A DNA stretch of 64,000 nucleotides. Source: Sporolactobacillus shoreicorticis. Lineage in GTDB: Bacteria; Bacillota; Bacilli; Bacillales; Sporolactobacillaceae. The position numbers were made by a program, and so were the translations under genes. Where the stretch lies: assembly GCF_024125445.1 (NCBI RefSeq), contig NZ_JAMXWM010000011.1, positions 1 to 64,000 of the forward strand, written 5' to 3'. Every line of letters begins with the position of its first letter. Position 1 is the first letter of the stretch. This document shows, one piece after another, positions 27,507 to 37,329 of the stretch. Below the pieces are notes generated by a model. It saw nothing but the letters and a program-made list of their open reading frames with translations, had not been told where the DNA came from and searched no databases.

Positions 27507-28139
27507 ATGGGAAAAATGGATGAACAAATAATTGTTGTAGGAAGATCTGATTTATTCGGAGTGGGAGACAGCAGTCTTGTTTTTCAAGGAACGGAGCAGT
27601 CAGATCTATCGGTTGCCACGTTAAAGAAAAGAATGTCCGATCACTTTTTGGTTATGCGGCGAGGCGATGCGGAAGAGAACCCGTCATACAAGCAGCCTAT
27701 TCCATATGCAGTGTTGAAGAAAGGCGAACGCTACTTTACATACAAGCGTCTAGGCGGAGGCGGAGAAAAACGGCTTTACGGGAAATTATCGATCGGTGTC
27801 GGAGGACATATGAATGAAGTCAAGGGTGAAATTGACTTTCAGCAAGTCCTTGCTCGTAATTTAGATCGAGAAATCAATGAGGAATTAATTGTACAGGATG
27901 CAGAAACTGCAGACATGAAAACAATTGGATTAATTAATGATGATACATCCGAAGTCGGCAGAGTACACATCGGCGTTCTTGTCATCATTGATTTGCCGAA
28001 TGGTGCTCGTGTTGATGTTCGTGAAAAGGACAAATTGGAAGGAAGCTGGAATACACTTGATGAGTTAAGAAAGCCTGATGTTTATAATCGTATGGAAAGC
28101 TGGTCCGGCTTTGCAATTGATGTATTGTCCCATGTATGA
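27507..28139 (+). CDS. NUDIX-like phosphohydrolase
   Basis: 210 residues from the ATG at 27507, nine bases after GGAGG. A central region has a degenerate NUDIX box: GVGGHMNEVKG, then after a longer than usual insert NLDREINEELIV, retaining the R-E-x-x-E-E catalytic core. The N-terminal domain of about 70 residues includes PYAVLKKGERYFTYKR, typical of a NUDIX subgroup in Firmicutes and phages whose substrate is not known to me. Monocistronic in appearance. Enzyme class likely, substrate unknown. Confidence 0.65.
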   Translation: MGKMDEQIIVVGRSDLFGVGDSSLVFQGTEQSDLSVATLKKRMSDHFLVMRRGDAEENPSYKQPIPYAVLKKGERYFTYKRLGGGGEKRLYGKLSIGVGGHMNEVKGEIDFQQVLARNLDREINEELIVQDAETADMKTIGLINDDTSEVGRVHIGVLVIIDLPNGARVDVREKDKLEGSWNTLDELRKPDVYNRMESWSGFAIDVLSHV

Positions 28140-28305
28140 GCGGCGAACGAACAATAATTAATTATATGAAAAGATTTTCATTTTGCTTTTGGAAGTCGCG
28201 TGCAGCGCTATACTAAAATGGCAATGACCGACAAATAACGGTTTGCAAATGCATAGGAATGACGATGCTAAACGGTATGATTGCCAAAAAGACAGGCGGA
28301 TATTT

Positions 28306-29268
28306 ATGAACGAAGAACCACTACTCAGTATTATTGTTCCTTGTTTCAACGAGGAAGAGGTTCTGCCTGAGACAATGAAGGTGTTGACTGGAATCCTCGA
28401 TTCTTTGTCTGAAACCGGCACGATCAGCCGGAGAAGCTTTATTCTTTTTGTCGATGATGGCAGTTCGGACAAAACTTGGCAGCTTGTAAGTGAACGTGCT
28501 CAAACCGTTTCATCCATTCAAGGATTAAGGCTGAGCAGAAACTTTGGACATCAGAATGCGCTTATCGCGGGTATTGAAACGGTGAATGAAGCAGCGGATT
28601 GTGTCATCACTATTGATGCCGACTTGCAGGATGATGCCCGGGCGATTCCTGCGTTTATTCGCAAGTATCAAGAGGGATTTGATGTTGTCTACGGAGTAAG
28701 AAAACGGCGTGATCAGGATACATTCTTCAAGAAGAATTCGGCACGTATTTTTTATCGACTTATGGCTAAGATGGGGGTTAACCTGGTTCCGGATCATGCG
28801 GATTTTCGCCTGCTCAGCCGGCGATCAGTGCAGGAATTCATGCGCTACCAGGAAGAGAACCTATTCATTCGAGGCATTATTCCTCTACTTAGCTTCAAAT
28901 CAGCCAAAGTATATTATGACCGTCAGAAACGATATGCGGGTGAATCAAAGTATCCGTTGAAGAAAATGCTGGCATTTGCAGTTGATGGGATCACTTCATT
29001 CACCATCGTGCCTATTAAATTAGTTATGAATATCGGTTTTCTTTTTGTATTGATTGGAGGCGTGATCGGCGTTTATGCATTGATTAATTGGTTTCTGGAT
29101 CATACAATTAGCGGCTGGACGTCACTGATTTTGTCGATTTGGATGATCGGCGGCATGCAGCTTATTGCAGTTGGCGTCATCGGGGAATATATTGGCAAGA
29201 TTTTCACGGAAACAAAAAAGAGACCTCGGTATACTATAGAGATCAATACGCTGAACGATAAAAATTAA
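28306..29268 (+). CDS. Family 2 glycosyltransferase, GtrB/dolichyl-phosphate-sugar synthase type
   Basis: 320 residues. GT-A catalytic domain with IIVPCFNEEEVLPET, nucleotide-site DDGSSDKTW and DxD region IDADLQDD, then two C-terminal membrane helices (about 230-300). Such enzymes attach a sugar to undecaprenyl phosphate. The ATG at 28306 follows AGGCGG. Next gene, 18 bases on, encodes a GtrA-type flippase, the usual partner, so the pair probably provides a lipid-linked sugar for glycosylating an extracytoplasmic polymer. Confidence 0.85.
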   Translation: MNEEPLLSIIVPCFNEEEVLPETMKVLTGILDSLSETGTISRRSFILFVDDGSSDKTWQLVSERAQTVSSIQGLRLSRNFGHQNALIAGIETVNEAADCVITIDADLQDDARAIPAFIRKYQEGFDVVYGVRKRRDQDTFFKKNSARIFYRLMAKMGVNLVPDHADFRLLSRRSVQEFMRYQEENLFIRGIIPLLSFKSAKVYYDRQKRYAGESKYPLKKMLAFAVDGITSFTIVPIKLVMNIGFLFVLIGGVIGVYALINWFLDHTISGWTSLILSIWMIGGMQLIAVGVIGEYIGKIFTETKKRPRYTIEINTLNDKN

Positions 29269-29286
29269 AAGAAAAGGATACGTTTC

Positions 29287-29715
29287 ATGAGCACTCAGAA
29301 CAGTGATCAGTACATGAGTCAGAAAATAAAAAAAGAGAATATAAAGTGGAAGTGGATCAAGCAGGGATTTGTTTTTGGCGCTGTCGGTGTGAGCAACACA
29401 GCGGTTGATTTTATTGTGTTTCTTTTACTCACACATTTCTTCTCCATCTTTTACGCCGCTGCACAGATTCTGTCGTATGGCGCCGGCATGCTGAATAGTT
29501 ATGTTTGGAATTCCAGAATCACTTTTTCGGCATCCGAACGGTCGCTTTCACGACTGATTCGATTTATTGTACTGAATCTTGCCGTACTGGGCATCACTTT
29601 GCTGGCTATGCGCAGCATGCTGTTTCTGCCTTTGTACATAAACAAATTAATCAGCACATTCATTGGCTTAAGTGTCAATTTTTTATTAAGCAAATTGTGG
29701 GTGTTCAAGGCTTAA
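29287..29715 (+). CDS. GtrA-family membrane protein
   Basis: 142 residues with four membrane segments and the family start FVFGAVGVSNTAVDFIVF; later NSRITF and SKLWVF are typical. GtrA proteins are proposed to flip undecaprenyl-linked sugars. Operonic with the GT2 gene upstream. Confidence 0.85.
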   Translation: MSTQNSDQYMSQKIKKENIKWKWIKQGFVFGAVGVSNTAVDFIVFLLLTHFFSIFYAAAQILSYGAGMLNSYVWNSRITFSASERSLSRLIRFIVLNLAVLGITLLAMRSMLFLPLYINKLISTFIGLSVNFLLSKLWVFKA

Positions 29716-29961
29716 ATAGATCGCACTCATTGACATTTAGGTACGCAAAATGTAGAATGCTTGTATTCATACGTGCTTTTGATCTAAAGTTTCTGTTAAA
29801 TTACTGAGACGAGTGTGTTTGACAGGTCATATATCATATAGTCTCTGAATTTTTGATTTGATATACTTCGTTGGGGCAGAATAGATGCGATGCAGACATC
29901 TGGGTACTGTGTTGATTGATGAGCTTGCGCACATTGTGATTTTTAAGGAGAGCGGATTGAA
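29716..29961. other. Spacer between gtrA and tagD
   Basis: A perfect TTGACA at 29819-29824 is the only promoter-like element; no matched -10 at normal spacing. No gene seen. Probably carries the start of the tagD transcript. Confidence 0.35.
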
Positions 29962-30360
29962 ATGAAAAGAATTTTAACGTACGGCACTTTTGATTTATTG
30001 CACTATGGACATATTAATTTATTAAGACGCGCAAAGGAACTTGGCGATTATCTGATTGTCGGACTCTCGACAGATGAGTTTAATGCGGTGAAACATAAAG
30101 AGGCCTACCACAGCTATGAGAACCGAAAATTGATTCTTGAAGCAATTCGTTACGTCGATGAGGTGATTCCTGAAAGAGATTGGGATCAGAAGATTTCCGA
30201 CGTTCAAGATAATGATGTGGATATCTTCGTAATGGGTGACGACTGGAAGGGGAAATTTGATTTTCTGAAAGATTATTGCGAAGTTGTTTATCTGCCGCGT
30301 ACGGTCGGTATCTCAACTACAAAGATCAAACATGATTTGTTTTCAGTGAAAAATGGCTAA
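29962..30360 (+). CDS. tagD: Glycerol-3-phosphate cytidylyltransferase
   Basis: 132 residues, full length for TagD. Nucleotidyltransferase motifs: TYGTFDLLHYGHINLLRRA (HxGH) and the C-terminal RTVGISTTKIK. Makes CDP-glycerol, the donor for poly(glycerol phosphate) teichoic acid. SD AAGGAGAG. Overlaps the next gene by eight bases. Confidence 0.95.
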   Translation: MKRILTYGTFDLLHYGHINLLRRAKELGDYLIVGLSTDEFNAVKHKEAYHSYENRKLILEAIRYVDEVIPERDWDQKISDVQDNDVDIFVMGDDWKGKFDFLKDYCEVVYLPRTVGISTTKIKHDLFSVKNG

Positions 30361-31543
30361 GGAAGTTCTGATTAACTGCTATCTCGTTTTTTTTAAAGTC
30401 CTTTTTACACTGTTTAAAATTTTTACCTTGCGTAGAAAGATTGTTTTTGTCTGTTCTTATACTGACAATGGTCAATTTGTTTATGATGAATTGAGGCGCA
30501 GAGGGACTGAAGCAGAAATTGTTTTTTTGTGCCGCGGAAGAACTGCCACGGTTCATTTCGGCAGAACAGGTGAAACGGTTATCCCGTTTGAAAATGCGAA
30601 TATATGGCAGCTTACGCGTTCAGCATATCATTTGGCAACAGCGAAGCTGGTTGTGGTTGATAATTATTTCGGCTTTCTTTCGGTGGCAGATTTTAAAAAA
30701 GGTGTATTATGCATACAGCTTTGGCATGCATGCGGTGCTTTTAAGACGTTCGGTTTAAAAGATCACTCAGTTACCTTCAGGTCTGCGCGTGCACGTGCAC
30801 GGTTTTCAACCGTATATCGGCACTTTGATAAAATTATTGTCGGTTCCGACGCCATGGAGGCAATTTTCAGGCAGTCCTTCGGTTTAGGTGATGCCCATTT
30901 TCTTCACTTGGGGATACCGCGAACCGATCTTTTTTTTGATTTAAAGAAACAGGCGAAGATAAAGAAATCAATGAGTAAGATGAGTTCAGGTAAGAAAATC
31001 ATCTTATATGCACCGACTTTTAGGGATCAGCCTCTGAAGAAGCTTGGACTCGATTTGACGATGATGGAAGAGAAGCTCAGTAGGGATTATGTGCTGATTC
31101 TGCGTCTGCATCCTTCTGATCGGGGGAAAATGATTGATTTCAGTTGGGATCATGAGTTTTTCATTGATGGTTCCCGTTGGGACAGTGTGAATGAGTTATT
31201 GCTCGGTACGGATCTCTTAGTAACTGATTATTCATCAATTCCTTTTGAATTTGCCCTGTTGCAAAGACCGATGATTTTTTTCCCATACGATTTGAATGCT
31301 TATAAAAAAAACAGGGGACTATGGGGAAACTATGAACAAATGGTTCCAGGTCCTGTTGCACACTCGACTCAGGAAGTGATTCAAATGATTAAGCATGATT
31401 CGTTTAATGCACGTCAAATTGCAGCTTTTTCTGAGAAATGGAATTGTTATTCGACAGGTCAGTCCAGCAGTCGAGTGGTTGATTATTTTATTGCTTATTT
31501 AAACAAGCAAGGGGATAACGGTCACATCGACTACGAACAATAA
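30353..31543 (+). CDS. CDP-glycerol glycerophosphotransferase family protein (TagB-like)
   Basis: 396 residues; GT-B type Glyphos_transf domain throughout, with QLWHACGAFKTFG, APTFRD, LHPSD and TDYSSIPFEFALL. An N-terminal hydrophobic stretch (about 5-25) may bind the membrane. In size and position it resembles TagB, the primase adding the first glycerol phosphate, but no tagA lies nearby, so a short polymerase role cannot be excluded. Overlaps tagD by eight bases. Confidence 0.85.
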   Translation: MAKEVLINCYLVFFKVLFTLFKIFTLRRKIVFVCSYTDNGQFVYDELRRRGTEAEIVFLCRGRTATVHFGRTGETVIPFENANIWQLTRSAYHLATAKLVVVDNYFGFLSVADFKKGVLCIQLWHACGAFKTFGLKDHSVTFRSARARARFSTVYRHFDKIIVGSDAMEAIFRQSFGLGDAHFLHLGIPRTDLFFDLKKQAKIKKSMSKMSSGKKIILYAPTFRDQPLKKLGLDLTMMEEKLSRDYVLILRLHPSDRGKMIDFSWDHEFFIDGSRWDSVNELLLGTDLLVTDYSSIPFEFALLQRPMIFFPYDLNAYKKNRGLWGNYEQMVPGPVAHSTQEVIQMIKHDSFNARQIAAFSEKWNCYSTGQSSSRVVDYFIAYLNKQGDNGHIDYEQ

Positions 31544-31604
31544 AAACACGTGAATAGTAAAAGTGAATGGATAGATCCTACTACATCTAGGAGGAGCAGG
31601 GGAA

Positions 31605-33848
31605 ATGATCAGTGAGCAAGCCGAAAAACAGATAAAAAAACTAATAAAACCGCGAATTTTACGTTTTGAGGCGAGTACGGGAGAATGGAACGTCACGATT
31701 CGTTTCAATTCAATGGCAGATGAAACGTACATAAAACGCATGGAAATACACGTATGTGATCGTTTTGGCGATGCTGCGTTTACATTTCCTGTTCATTCCG
31801 TCACAAAGGACGAAAACGATTATTGGGTTGCACAAATCAAAATCAAACTTCAGGCCATTCAAGATCGCTTGTTTGAACGCGATTATTGGGATTTTTTCAT
31901 ATCGGTACCTGTTGACCAATCATTATTAGATCAAGTTTATTCGGATTTGGATGAAGCCCAAACTGAGGAGATGGAACGTGTTGATCAAAATGAACTCGAA
32001 GAAGGTTTTCGCCTGACTGTTCGTTTGCGCGCGCTGCGGCCGCTGCAACCGCTTGATTTGTTTAGTCTCTATAATGAAGAACAAGACAAAATGCTCATTC
32101 CGTTTTATACGAAAAGAAAATGTCTTTCATTGCGTGTTGAAGAAGTTCACGTGATGGCCCGAATTGATCGTGCTGAAATCAGCAGAACGTATATGCTTAC
32201 TCTCGAGGGCCATGTTGTTTTCCCATTTTCTGATGTGCTTTCTCGACCTGATATCCAAAAGAAAGTCATGCTTGTAAACAGTGAAGAGGAAGTCATTGCA
32301 GAATGGCGAGCTGAGAATGTTGAACGTCCGGATTTAACGGAAGCTGCCGCATCTTTAAATCGAAATTATGATTGGGCGGGCTTCTCTCTTGCCATTGATC
32401 TTAAACCGATTGCCATGCAGTTTGCTGATATCGAAGAACCTGCATATTTTTATTTCAGGCTGGAGCTGACTCACAAGAAGAATGGAATGCTGTATTCGGA
32501 ACGTCCGGTACGAATTCTTGCCAGATATAAAGTGATCACCGGCCGCCATATTATTAAATTGAATGGTTTGAAGAAGAGTCTGATTGTAAAGCGAAATCGC
32601 AATCACAGCCTCGTTTTCCGCATCGCACCATACACAATAGCTGGTGCATTTAAAGGAAAAGTGAGACGCGGTTTGAATCGTGTTAAAAGAAGCAAAGTAT
32701 TTACCTCCATCTATCATCGAACATTTCAAGTCCTTTCCCATCTGCCGATGAAAAAGAACTTAGTGATGTTTGAGAGCTTTTTCGGTCGCCAGTATAGCTG
32801 CAATCCGCGCGCGATCTATGAGTATATGCGTGAGCATTGTCCGGAATATCAATTGATCTGGAGTGCCAATGCAAAATATACGGAGCTTTTTGAACAGCAT
32901 CAGTTACCTTACGTCAAACGTTTTTCATGGAAATGGCTCATGTTCATGACTCGAGCCACTTATTGGGTGACAAATGTGCGGCTGCCACTTTGGATGTCGA
33001 AACCGAAACATACGATTTATCTCCAGACATGGCATGGAACACCATTAAAACGGTTAGCTCTGGATATGGACGAAGTGCATATGCCGGGAACCAATACCGA
33101 GAAATACAAACGAAATTTTCTTGCAGAATCTGCTCGGTGGGATTATTTAATATCACCGAACCGGTATTCATCGGAAATTTTTGCTCGCGCATTCGGCTTT
33201 GAGAACACAATGATTGAATCTGGTTATCCACGTAATGATTTTCTGTATCAGAAGAATAATCGAGAGGCAATGGATGCAATTAAGGATCGAATCGGTTTGC
33301 CGAAAGATAAGAAAGTTATTTTATACGCACCGACATGGCGTGATAACCAGTTCTATGGCAAAGGCCGTTACCGTTTTGAATTGGATCTGGATTTAAGACG
33401 CATGCAGAAGGAGCTTGGAAATGATTTCATCATCATTATGCGCATGCACTACTTGATTGCCGATCATCTCGATTTGTCCGAATATGAAGGATTCGCTTTT
33501 GATTATTCGCACTATGAGGATATCAGTGAGCTTTACATGATCGCTGATCTCTTGATTACAGACTATTCATCTGTTTTCTTCGATTACGCGAATTTGAAAC
33601 GGCCAATGATTTTCTTCACCTATGATATTGCCGATTATCGTGATCACTTGCGTGGGTTTTATTTTGAATTTGAAAAGAAAGCCCCGGGACCGATTGTACT
33701 GACGACTGAAGAAGTGATTCAAGCGATACAAAAGATTGCAGCCTCAGAATTTGCAGTTTCGGATCGATTTGACGCATTCTTTGAAAAGTTCTGCTCGCTT
33801 GAGAGCGGTCACTCTTCGGAGAAAGTAGTGCAAACGGTTTTTAAATAA
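31605..33848 (+). CDS. tagF: Teichoic acid poly(glycerol phosphate) polymerase, TagF-like
   Basis: 747 residues: an N-terminal half (about 1-370) of strand-rich sequence and a C-terminal Glyphos_transf domain with FESFFGRQYSCNPRAIYEY, QTWHGTPLKRLALDMD, ILYAPTWRDN and the TDYSSVFFDYA motif. TagF adds 30 or more glycerol phosphates from CDP-glycerol to the lipid-linked primer. The long N-terminal region matches no domain I can name and may recruit the enzyme or define chain length. SD AGGAGGAG; ends at a strong terminator. Confidence 0.9.
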   Translation: MISEQAEKQIKKLIKPRILRFEASTGEWNVTIRFNSMADETYIKRMEIHVCDRFGDAAFTFPVHSVTKDENDYWVAQIKIKLQAIQDRLFERDYWDFFISVPVDQSLLDQVYSDLDEAQTEEMERVDQNELEEGFRLTVRLRALRPLQPLDLFSLYNEEQDKMLIPFYTKRKCLSLRVEEVHVMARIDRAEISRTYMLTLEGHVVFPFSDVLSRPDIQKKVMLVNSEEEVIAEWRAENVERPDLTEAAASLNRNYDWAGFSLAIDLKPIAMQFADIEEPAYFYFRLELTHKKNGMLYSERPVRILARYKVITGRHIIKLNGLKKSLIVKRNRNHSLVFRIAPYTIAGAFKGKVRRGLNRVKRSKVFTSIYHRTFQVLSHLPMKKNLVMFESFFGRQYSCNPRAIYEYMREHCPEYQLIWSANAKYTELFEQHQLPYVKRFSWKWLMFMTRATYWVTNVRLPLWMSKPKHTIYLQTWHGTPLKRLALDMDEVHMPGTNTEKYKRNFLAESARWDYLISPNRYSSEIFARAFGFENTMIESGYPRNDFLYQKNNREAMDAIKDRIGLPKDKKVILYAPTWRDNQFYGKGRYRFELDLDLRRMQKELGNDFIIIMRMHYLIADHLDLSEYEGFAFDYSHYEDISELYMIADLLITDYSSVFFDYANLKRPMIFFTYDIADYRDHLRGFYFEFEKKAPGPIVLTTEEVIQAIQKIAASEFAVSDRFDAFFEKFCSLESGHSSEKVVQTVFK

Positions 33849-33883
33849 GAGATTGTTTATTTTAATAGCAATAAACATTGGTA

Positions 33884-33930
33884 AAGAAGCTGCCTCAAAG
33901 TCTGAAAAATGACAGAGGCAGCTTCTTCTT
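33884..33930 (+). terminator. Terminator of the tag gene cluster
   Basis: AAGAAGCTGCCTC / GAGGCAGCTTCTT, 13 base pairs, followed by a C/T tail. Confidence 0.9.
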
Positions 33931-34079
33931 GATAATTAGCAGTAGCGATCAATTTTACAAGTGTAAAAAAAATGTCATAATATTAGGCAATTTTTATCTT
34001 AAAATGCGCTTACAAATTTGGAATGGTGGTATAGTATAAGTGTAGTGAGTTAATGAGTTTGGGAAGGTTGGTGGTGACT

Positions 34080-34517
34080 ATGTATAAGATTCTCGTTCCT
34101 GTTGATGGTTCAGAGCCGGCAAACCGTGCTGTAAATGAGGCTGTTTCGATCGCTTCGGGAAAGAAGGATGCCGAGATCACATTACTTTATGTGAGCCCAT
34201 CTCCAGTCTATTTTCCTTTCTATTCCATGGTAGGTCCGTCATTGGACGCGGATGTCAAAGAGGTTGAAGAAAGAGAAGGGAATCAGATGCTTGATGACAC
34301 CATAAAAAAAGCGTCAAAGGGTACATCTGTTACTTTCCGCAAAAAACATCTTTACGGAATTGCGGCGCAAGAAATTTGTGACTATGCAAATGATACAAAA
34401 AAAGATTTAATTATTATGGGAAATAGAGGAATGGGCGCTTTTGGACAGATGATTTTAGGAAGTGTCAGCAATAAAGTGCTTCAGCTCGCCCAATGTCCGG
34501 TTATGATCGTCAAATAA
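34080..34517 (+). CDS. Universal stress protein, UspA family
   Basis: 145 residues from the ATG at 34080 (a GTG two codons earlier is possible). Begins YKILVPVDGSEPA and ends with the ATP-binding pattern MGNRGMGAFGQMILGSVSNKVL and CPVMIVK. Cytoplasmic nucleotide-binding stress protein of unspecified task. Single-gene unit; a TATAGT-like -10 lies about 45 bases upstream. Confidence 0.88.
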   Translation: MYKILVPVDGSEPANRAVNEAVSIASGKKDAEITLLYVSPSPVYFPFYSMVGPSLDADVKEVEEREGNQMLDDTIKKASKGTSVTFRKKHLYGIAAQEICDYANDTKKDLIIMGNRGMGAFGQMILGSVSNKVLQLAQCPVMIVK

Positions 34518-34788
34518 TCAAATTTTACTGATTTTGTAAAAGCCTTTGCAGGGGTAACCTTGCAAGGGTTTTTTAACAAGTAAAGAATTAAGTATATGAT
34601 TTTCGACAAAGTAAAAGGTGTAAAACAGACAGTGAGATGAGATATATACGAAGCACTTTGTTGACCGCGAAACATGAAAGAGGCAGGTACTACTGGCCTG
34701 CTTGAGGTGACATCCGGATCGCCCTGTATGCAATACGAAAGCCACCGCATGCAGAGCCAACCAAACCAGGCCATCTGAGACTTCGCGA

Positions 34789-34836
34789 CGGCGGCTTCAC
34801 CTGCGCCAAAGGATTGCCAAAACCACTTTTTCTAAT
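34789..34836 (+). repeat. Dispersed 48-base intergenic repeat, copy 2
   Basis: Counterpart of 17493-17540, 39 of 48 bases identical. Lies immediately upstream of the clpE promoter. Confidence 0.55.
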
Positions 34837-34853
34837 ATTTTTTTTCGTTATAC

Positions 34854-34909
34854 TTGAAAGTCAAAGAAGGTCAGATTATAATATAGTCATAAGGTCAAAA
34901 AAGGTCAGA
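34854..34909 (+). promoter_or_regulatory. clpE promoter with two CtsR operators
   Basis: TTGAAA (34854-34859) and TATAAT (34877-34882) are 17 bases apart. Two CtsR heptad direct repeats fit (A/G)GTCAAA-NAN-(A/G)GTCAAA with one mismatch each: AGTCAAAGAAGGTCAGA (34859-34875), between -35 and -10, and GGTCAAAAAAGGTCAGA (34893-34909), over the start region. This predicts repression by CtsR and induction by heat or protein damage. Confidence 0.9.
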
Positions 34910-34960
34910 AAAATACAGAGCCAAATTGACATTAAATCAAACTGAAGGAGGTTTGATCTT

Positions 34961-37162
34961 ATGCTTTGTGATGAATGTAAATTAAATCAAGCAGTTGTTG
35001 AAATGAATGTGATGATTAACGGACAGCAAAAACATCTTCATCTTTGTGAGGAGTGTTATGCAAAAATGAGAAATAATTTTAATATGCCATCCTTCTTTAA
35101 TCAAAGCGGTGGGTCAGCATTTGATGATTTATTCCGCAGTCTCATTCAGCCATCGATGGCTTCCGGTGAAAATAGAGCTCAGGAAAATGGATTAAACTTT
35201 GACGGTATGAATGGAAAGACAACAGGAGGCGGTGGTGGCCGCCGTGGCGGATTTCTTGATCAGGTGGGACGAAATCTGACTGAGGCCGCCAGGCAGGGAA
35301 AAGTTGATCCGGTCATCGGTCGTGAGCGCGAAGTACAATTAGTCATTGAAACGCTAAACAGAAGAAATAAAAATAATCCGGTTCTTATCGGGGAGCCCGG
35401 TGTTGGTAAGACAGCGATCGCTGAAGGACTCGCTTTAAAGATTACCGAAGGGAAAGTACCCGCAAAGCTGGCAAATAAAGAAATTTATTTGATTGATGTT
35501 GCTTCTTTAGTTGCGGGTACAGGAATCAGAGGTCAATTTGAACAGAGAATGAAACAGCTGATGTCTGAAATTGTAAAGCGCAAGAACTGCATTGTCTTCA
35601 TCGACGAGGTACACTTACTCGTTGGAGCCGGTTCTGCAGAAGGCGGATCGATGGATGCCGGAAATATCTTGAAACCGGCACTTGCTCGCGGCGAGCTGCA
35701 AATTATCGGCGCGACGACTTTGAATGAATACCGTAAGATTGAAAAAGACGCAGCATTGGAACGCCGTTTTCAGCCGGTTATTGTCAATGAACCGACTCAG
35801 GAACAGACCATTCAAATCTTAAAAGGCATTCAATCGAAGTATGAAAAGTATCATCATGTTCGGTATACGGATGAAGCAATCAAGGCATGCGTGGCACTGT
35901 CGGCACGATACATCCAGGATCGGTTCCTCCCTGACAAAGCCATTGACTTAATGGATGAATCGGGATCTAAGGTTAATTTGAATCTTACTCCCGTAGATAC
36001 AGAGAGTGTTAAGAAGAAAATTGAAGAGATTTCTGCGGCTAAGGCAGAAGCGACAAAAAATGAGCAATTTGAAACGGCTGCACGTCTTCGTGATCAGGAA
36101 CATGCTTATCAGAAACAGTTGGAGCAGCTGGAGAAAATCAAAGCCAATGGCTCTGAACTGCCGGTTACCGGTAAAGATGCGGTTGTTGACGATGAACTGA
36201 TTCAGCAAATTGTTGAGACACGTACAGGTATTCCAGTTCGTAAATTGCAGGCTGATGAGCAGAATAAAATGCGCAATCTGGCTGATCGTCTTAATGCTAA
36301 AGTAATCGGTCAAGACGAAGCCGTACAAAAAGTGTCGCGCGCGATTCGCCGCAATCGTACGGGATTTCGCAAAACAACACGCCCAATTGGTTCGTTCTTG
36401 TTTGTCGGACCAACCGGTGTTGGTAAAACTGAACTTGCCAAAACACTTGCTGAAGAAATGTTTGGCGAACGTGATTCGATGATCCGTTTGGACATGAGTG
36501 AATATATGGAAAAGCATTCGGTGTCCCGCTTGATCGGAGCACCTCCGGGCTATGTAGGACATGACGAAGCCGGACAGCTTACTGAGAAAGTCCGTCGCAA
36601 ACCATACAGCATTATTTTGCTTGACGAGATTGAAAAGGCACATCCAGACGTGATGCATCTCTTCCTGCAAATCTTGGATGATGGCCGCCTGACAGACAGC
36701 CAGGGAAGAACGGTAAGCTTCAAAGATACGGTTATTATCATGACCAGCAACGCCGGAATTAAGAATAAATCCGCATCGGTCGGATTTGGTACAACAAGCA
36801 GTCGTGAAGATATGATCAAGCAGCTAGAAGACTATTTCCAGCCTGAATTTTTGAACCGTTTGGATGGAATTGTCAAATTCAATGCATTGAAAAAAGAAGA
36901 TCTGCTTTCCATTGTCGATCTTATGTTAGGTGACATCCGCGTGGCAGCCTCTGAACAGGGCATTGAACTGAGTGTTACAGATGCTGCAAAGAAGAAATTA
37001 GCAGAACTCGGTTACAATCCGGAATTCGGTGCGCGTCCATTACGCCGAGTTCTTGAAGAAAAGGTCGAAGATCAAATATCCGATCTGTTGATTGATCATG
37101 GTGACGCGAAAAAAATGAATGTTGACGAGGTTGACGGAGAAATCAAAGTCACGGTTGCATAA
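34961..37162 (+). CDS. clpE: ATP-dependent Clp protease ATP-binding subunit ClpE
   Basis: 733 residues. N-terminal zinc finger with CxxC pairs (C3/C6 and C29/C32), then two AAA+ modules: Walker A GEPGVGKT (about 145) with IVFIDEVH, and GPTGVGKT (about 483) with [12 protein letters not shown]; a UVR-like coiled segment sits between. No Clp-N double repeat, which distinguishes it from ClpC. Unfoldase for ClpP, expected to be heat-induced via CtsR, whose sites precede it. SD GGAGG. Confidence 0.95.
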   Translation: MLCDECKLNQAVVEMNVMINGQQKHLHLCEECYAKMRNNFNMPSFFNQSGGSAFDDLFRSLIQPSMASGENRAQENGLNFDGMNGKTTGGGGGRRGGFLDQVGRNLTEAARQGKVDPVIGREREVQLVIETLNRRNKNNPVLIGEPGVGKTAIAEGLALKITEGKVPAKLANKEIYLIDVASLVAGTGIRGQFEQRMKQLMSEIVKRKNCIVFIDEVHLLVGAGSAEGGSMDAGNILKPALARGELQIIGATTLNEYRKIEKDAALERRFQPVIVNEPTQEQTIQILKGIQSKYEKYHHVRYTDEAIKACVALSARYIQDRFLPDKAIDLMDESGSKVNLNLTPVDTESVKKKIEEISAAKAEATKNEQFETAARLRDQEHAYQKQLEQLEKIKANGSELPVTGKDAVVDDELIQQIVETRTGIPVRKLQADEQNKMRNLADRLNAKVIGQDEAVQKVSRAIRRNRTGFRKTTRPIGSFLFVGPTGVGKTELAKTLAEEMFGERDSMIRLDMSEYMEKHSVSRLIGAPPGYVGHDEAGQLTEKVRRKPYSIILLDEIEKAHPDVMHLFLQILDDGRLTDSQGRTVSFKDTVIIMTSNAGIKNKSASVGFGTTSSREDMIKQLEDYFQPEFLNRLDGIVKFNALKKEDLLSIVDLMLGDIRVAASEQGIELSVTDAAKKKLAELGYNPEFGARPLRRVLEEKVEDQISDLLIDHGDAKKMNVDEVDGEIKVTVA

Positions 37163-37191
37163 ATCATAAATAAATCGGAGAAGAAGTACTT

Positions 37192-37217
37192 AGTACTTGC
37201 CTTGCAAGTGCTTTTTT
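37192..37217 (+). terminator. Terminator of clpE
   Basis: AGTACTTGC / GCAAGTGCT with a tight loop, then TTTTT. Confidence 0.8.
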
Positions 37218-37329
37218 CTTTTTATCAGAGTACTGCGGCTTCAAGAATTTATACAGGGCGCAACTGAGAAAAATCAGTCAGTGCTCTGTTTTTAGATTTG
37301 ACAGGAATCGAAAAAAGTGGCAGAATGAC

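Noticed and set aside
35948-36670. 240-residue reverse-strand open frame
   Set aside because: Lies entirely within clpE on the opposite strand, Phe/Cys/His-rich composition and no ribosome site; a shadow of the real gene.
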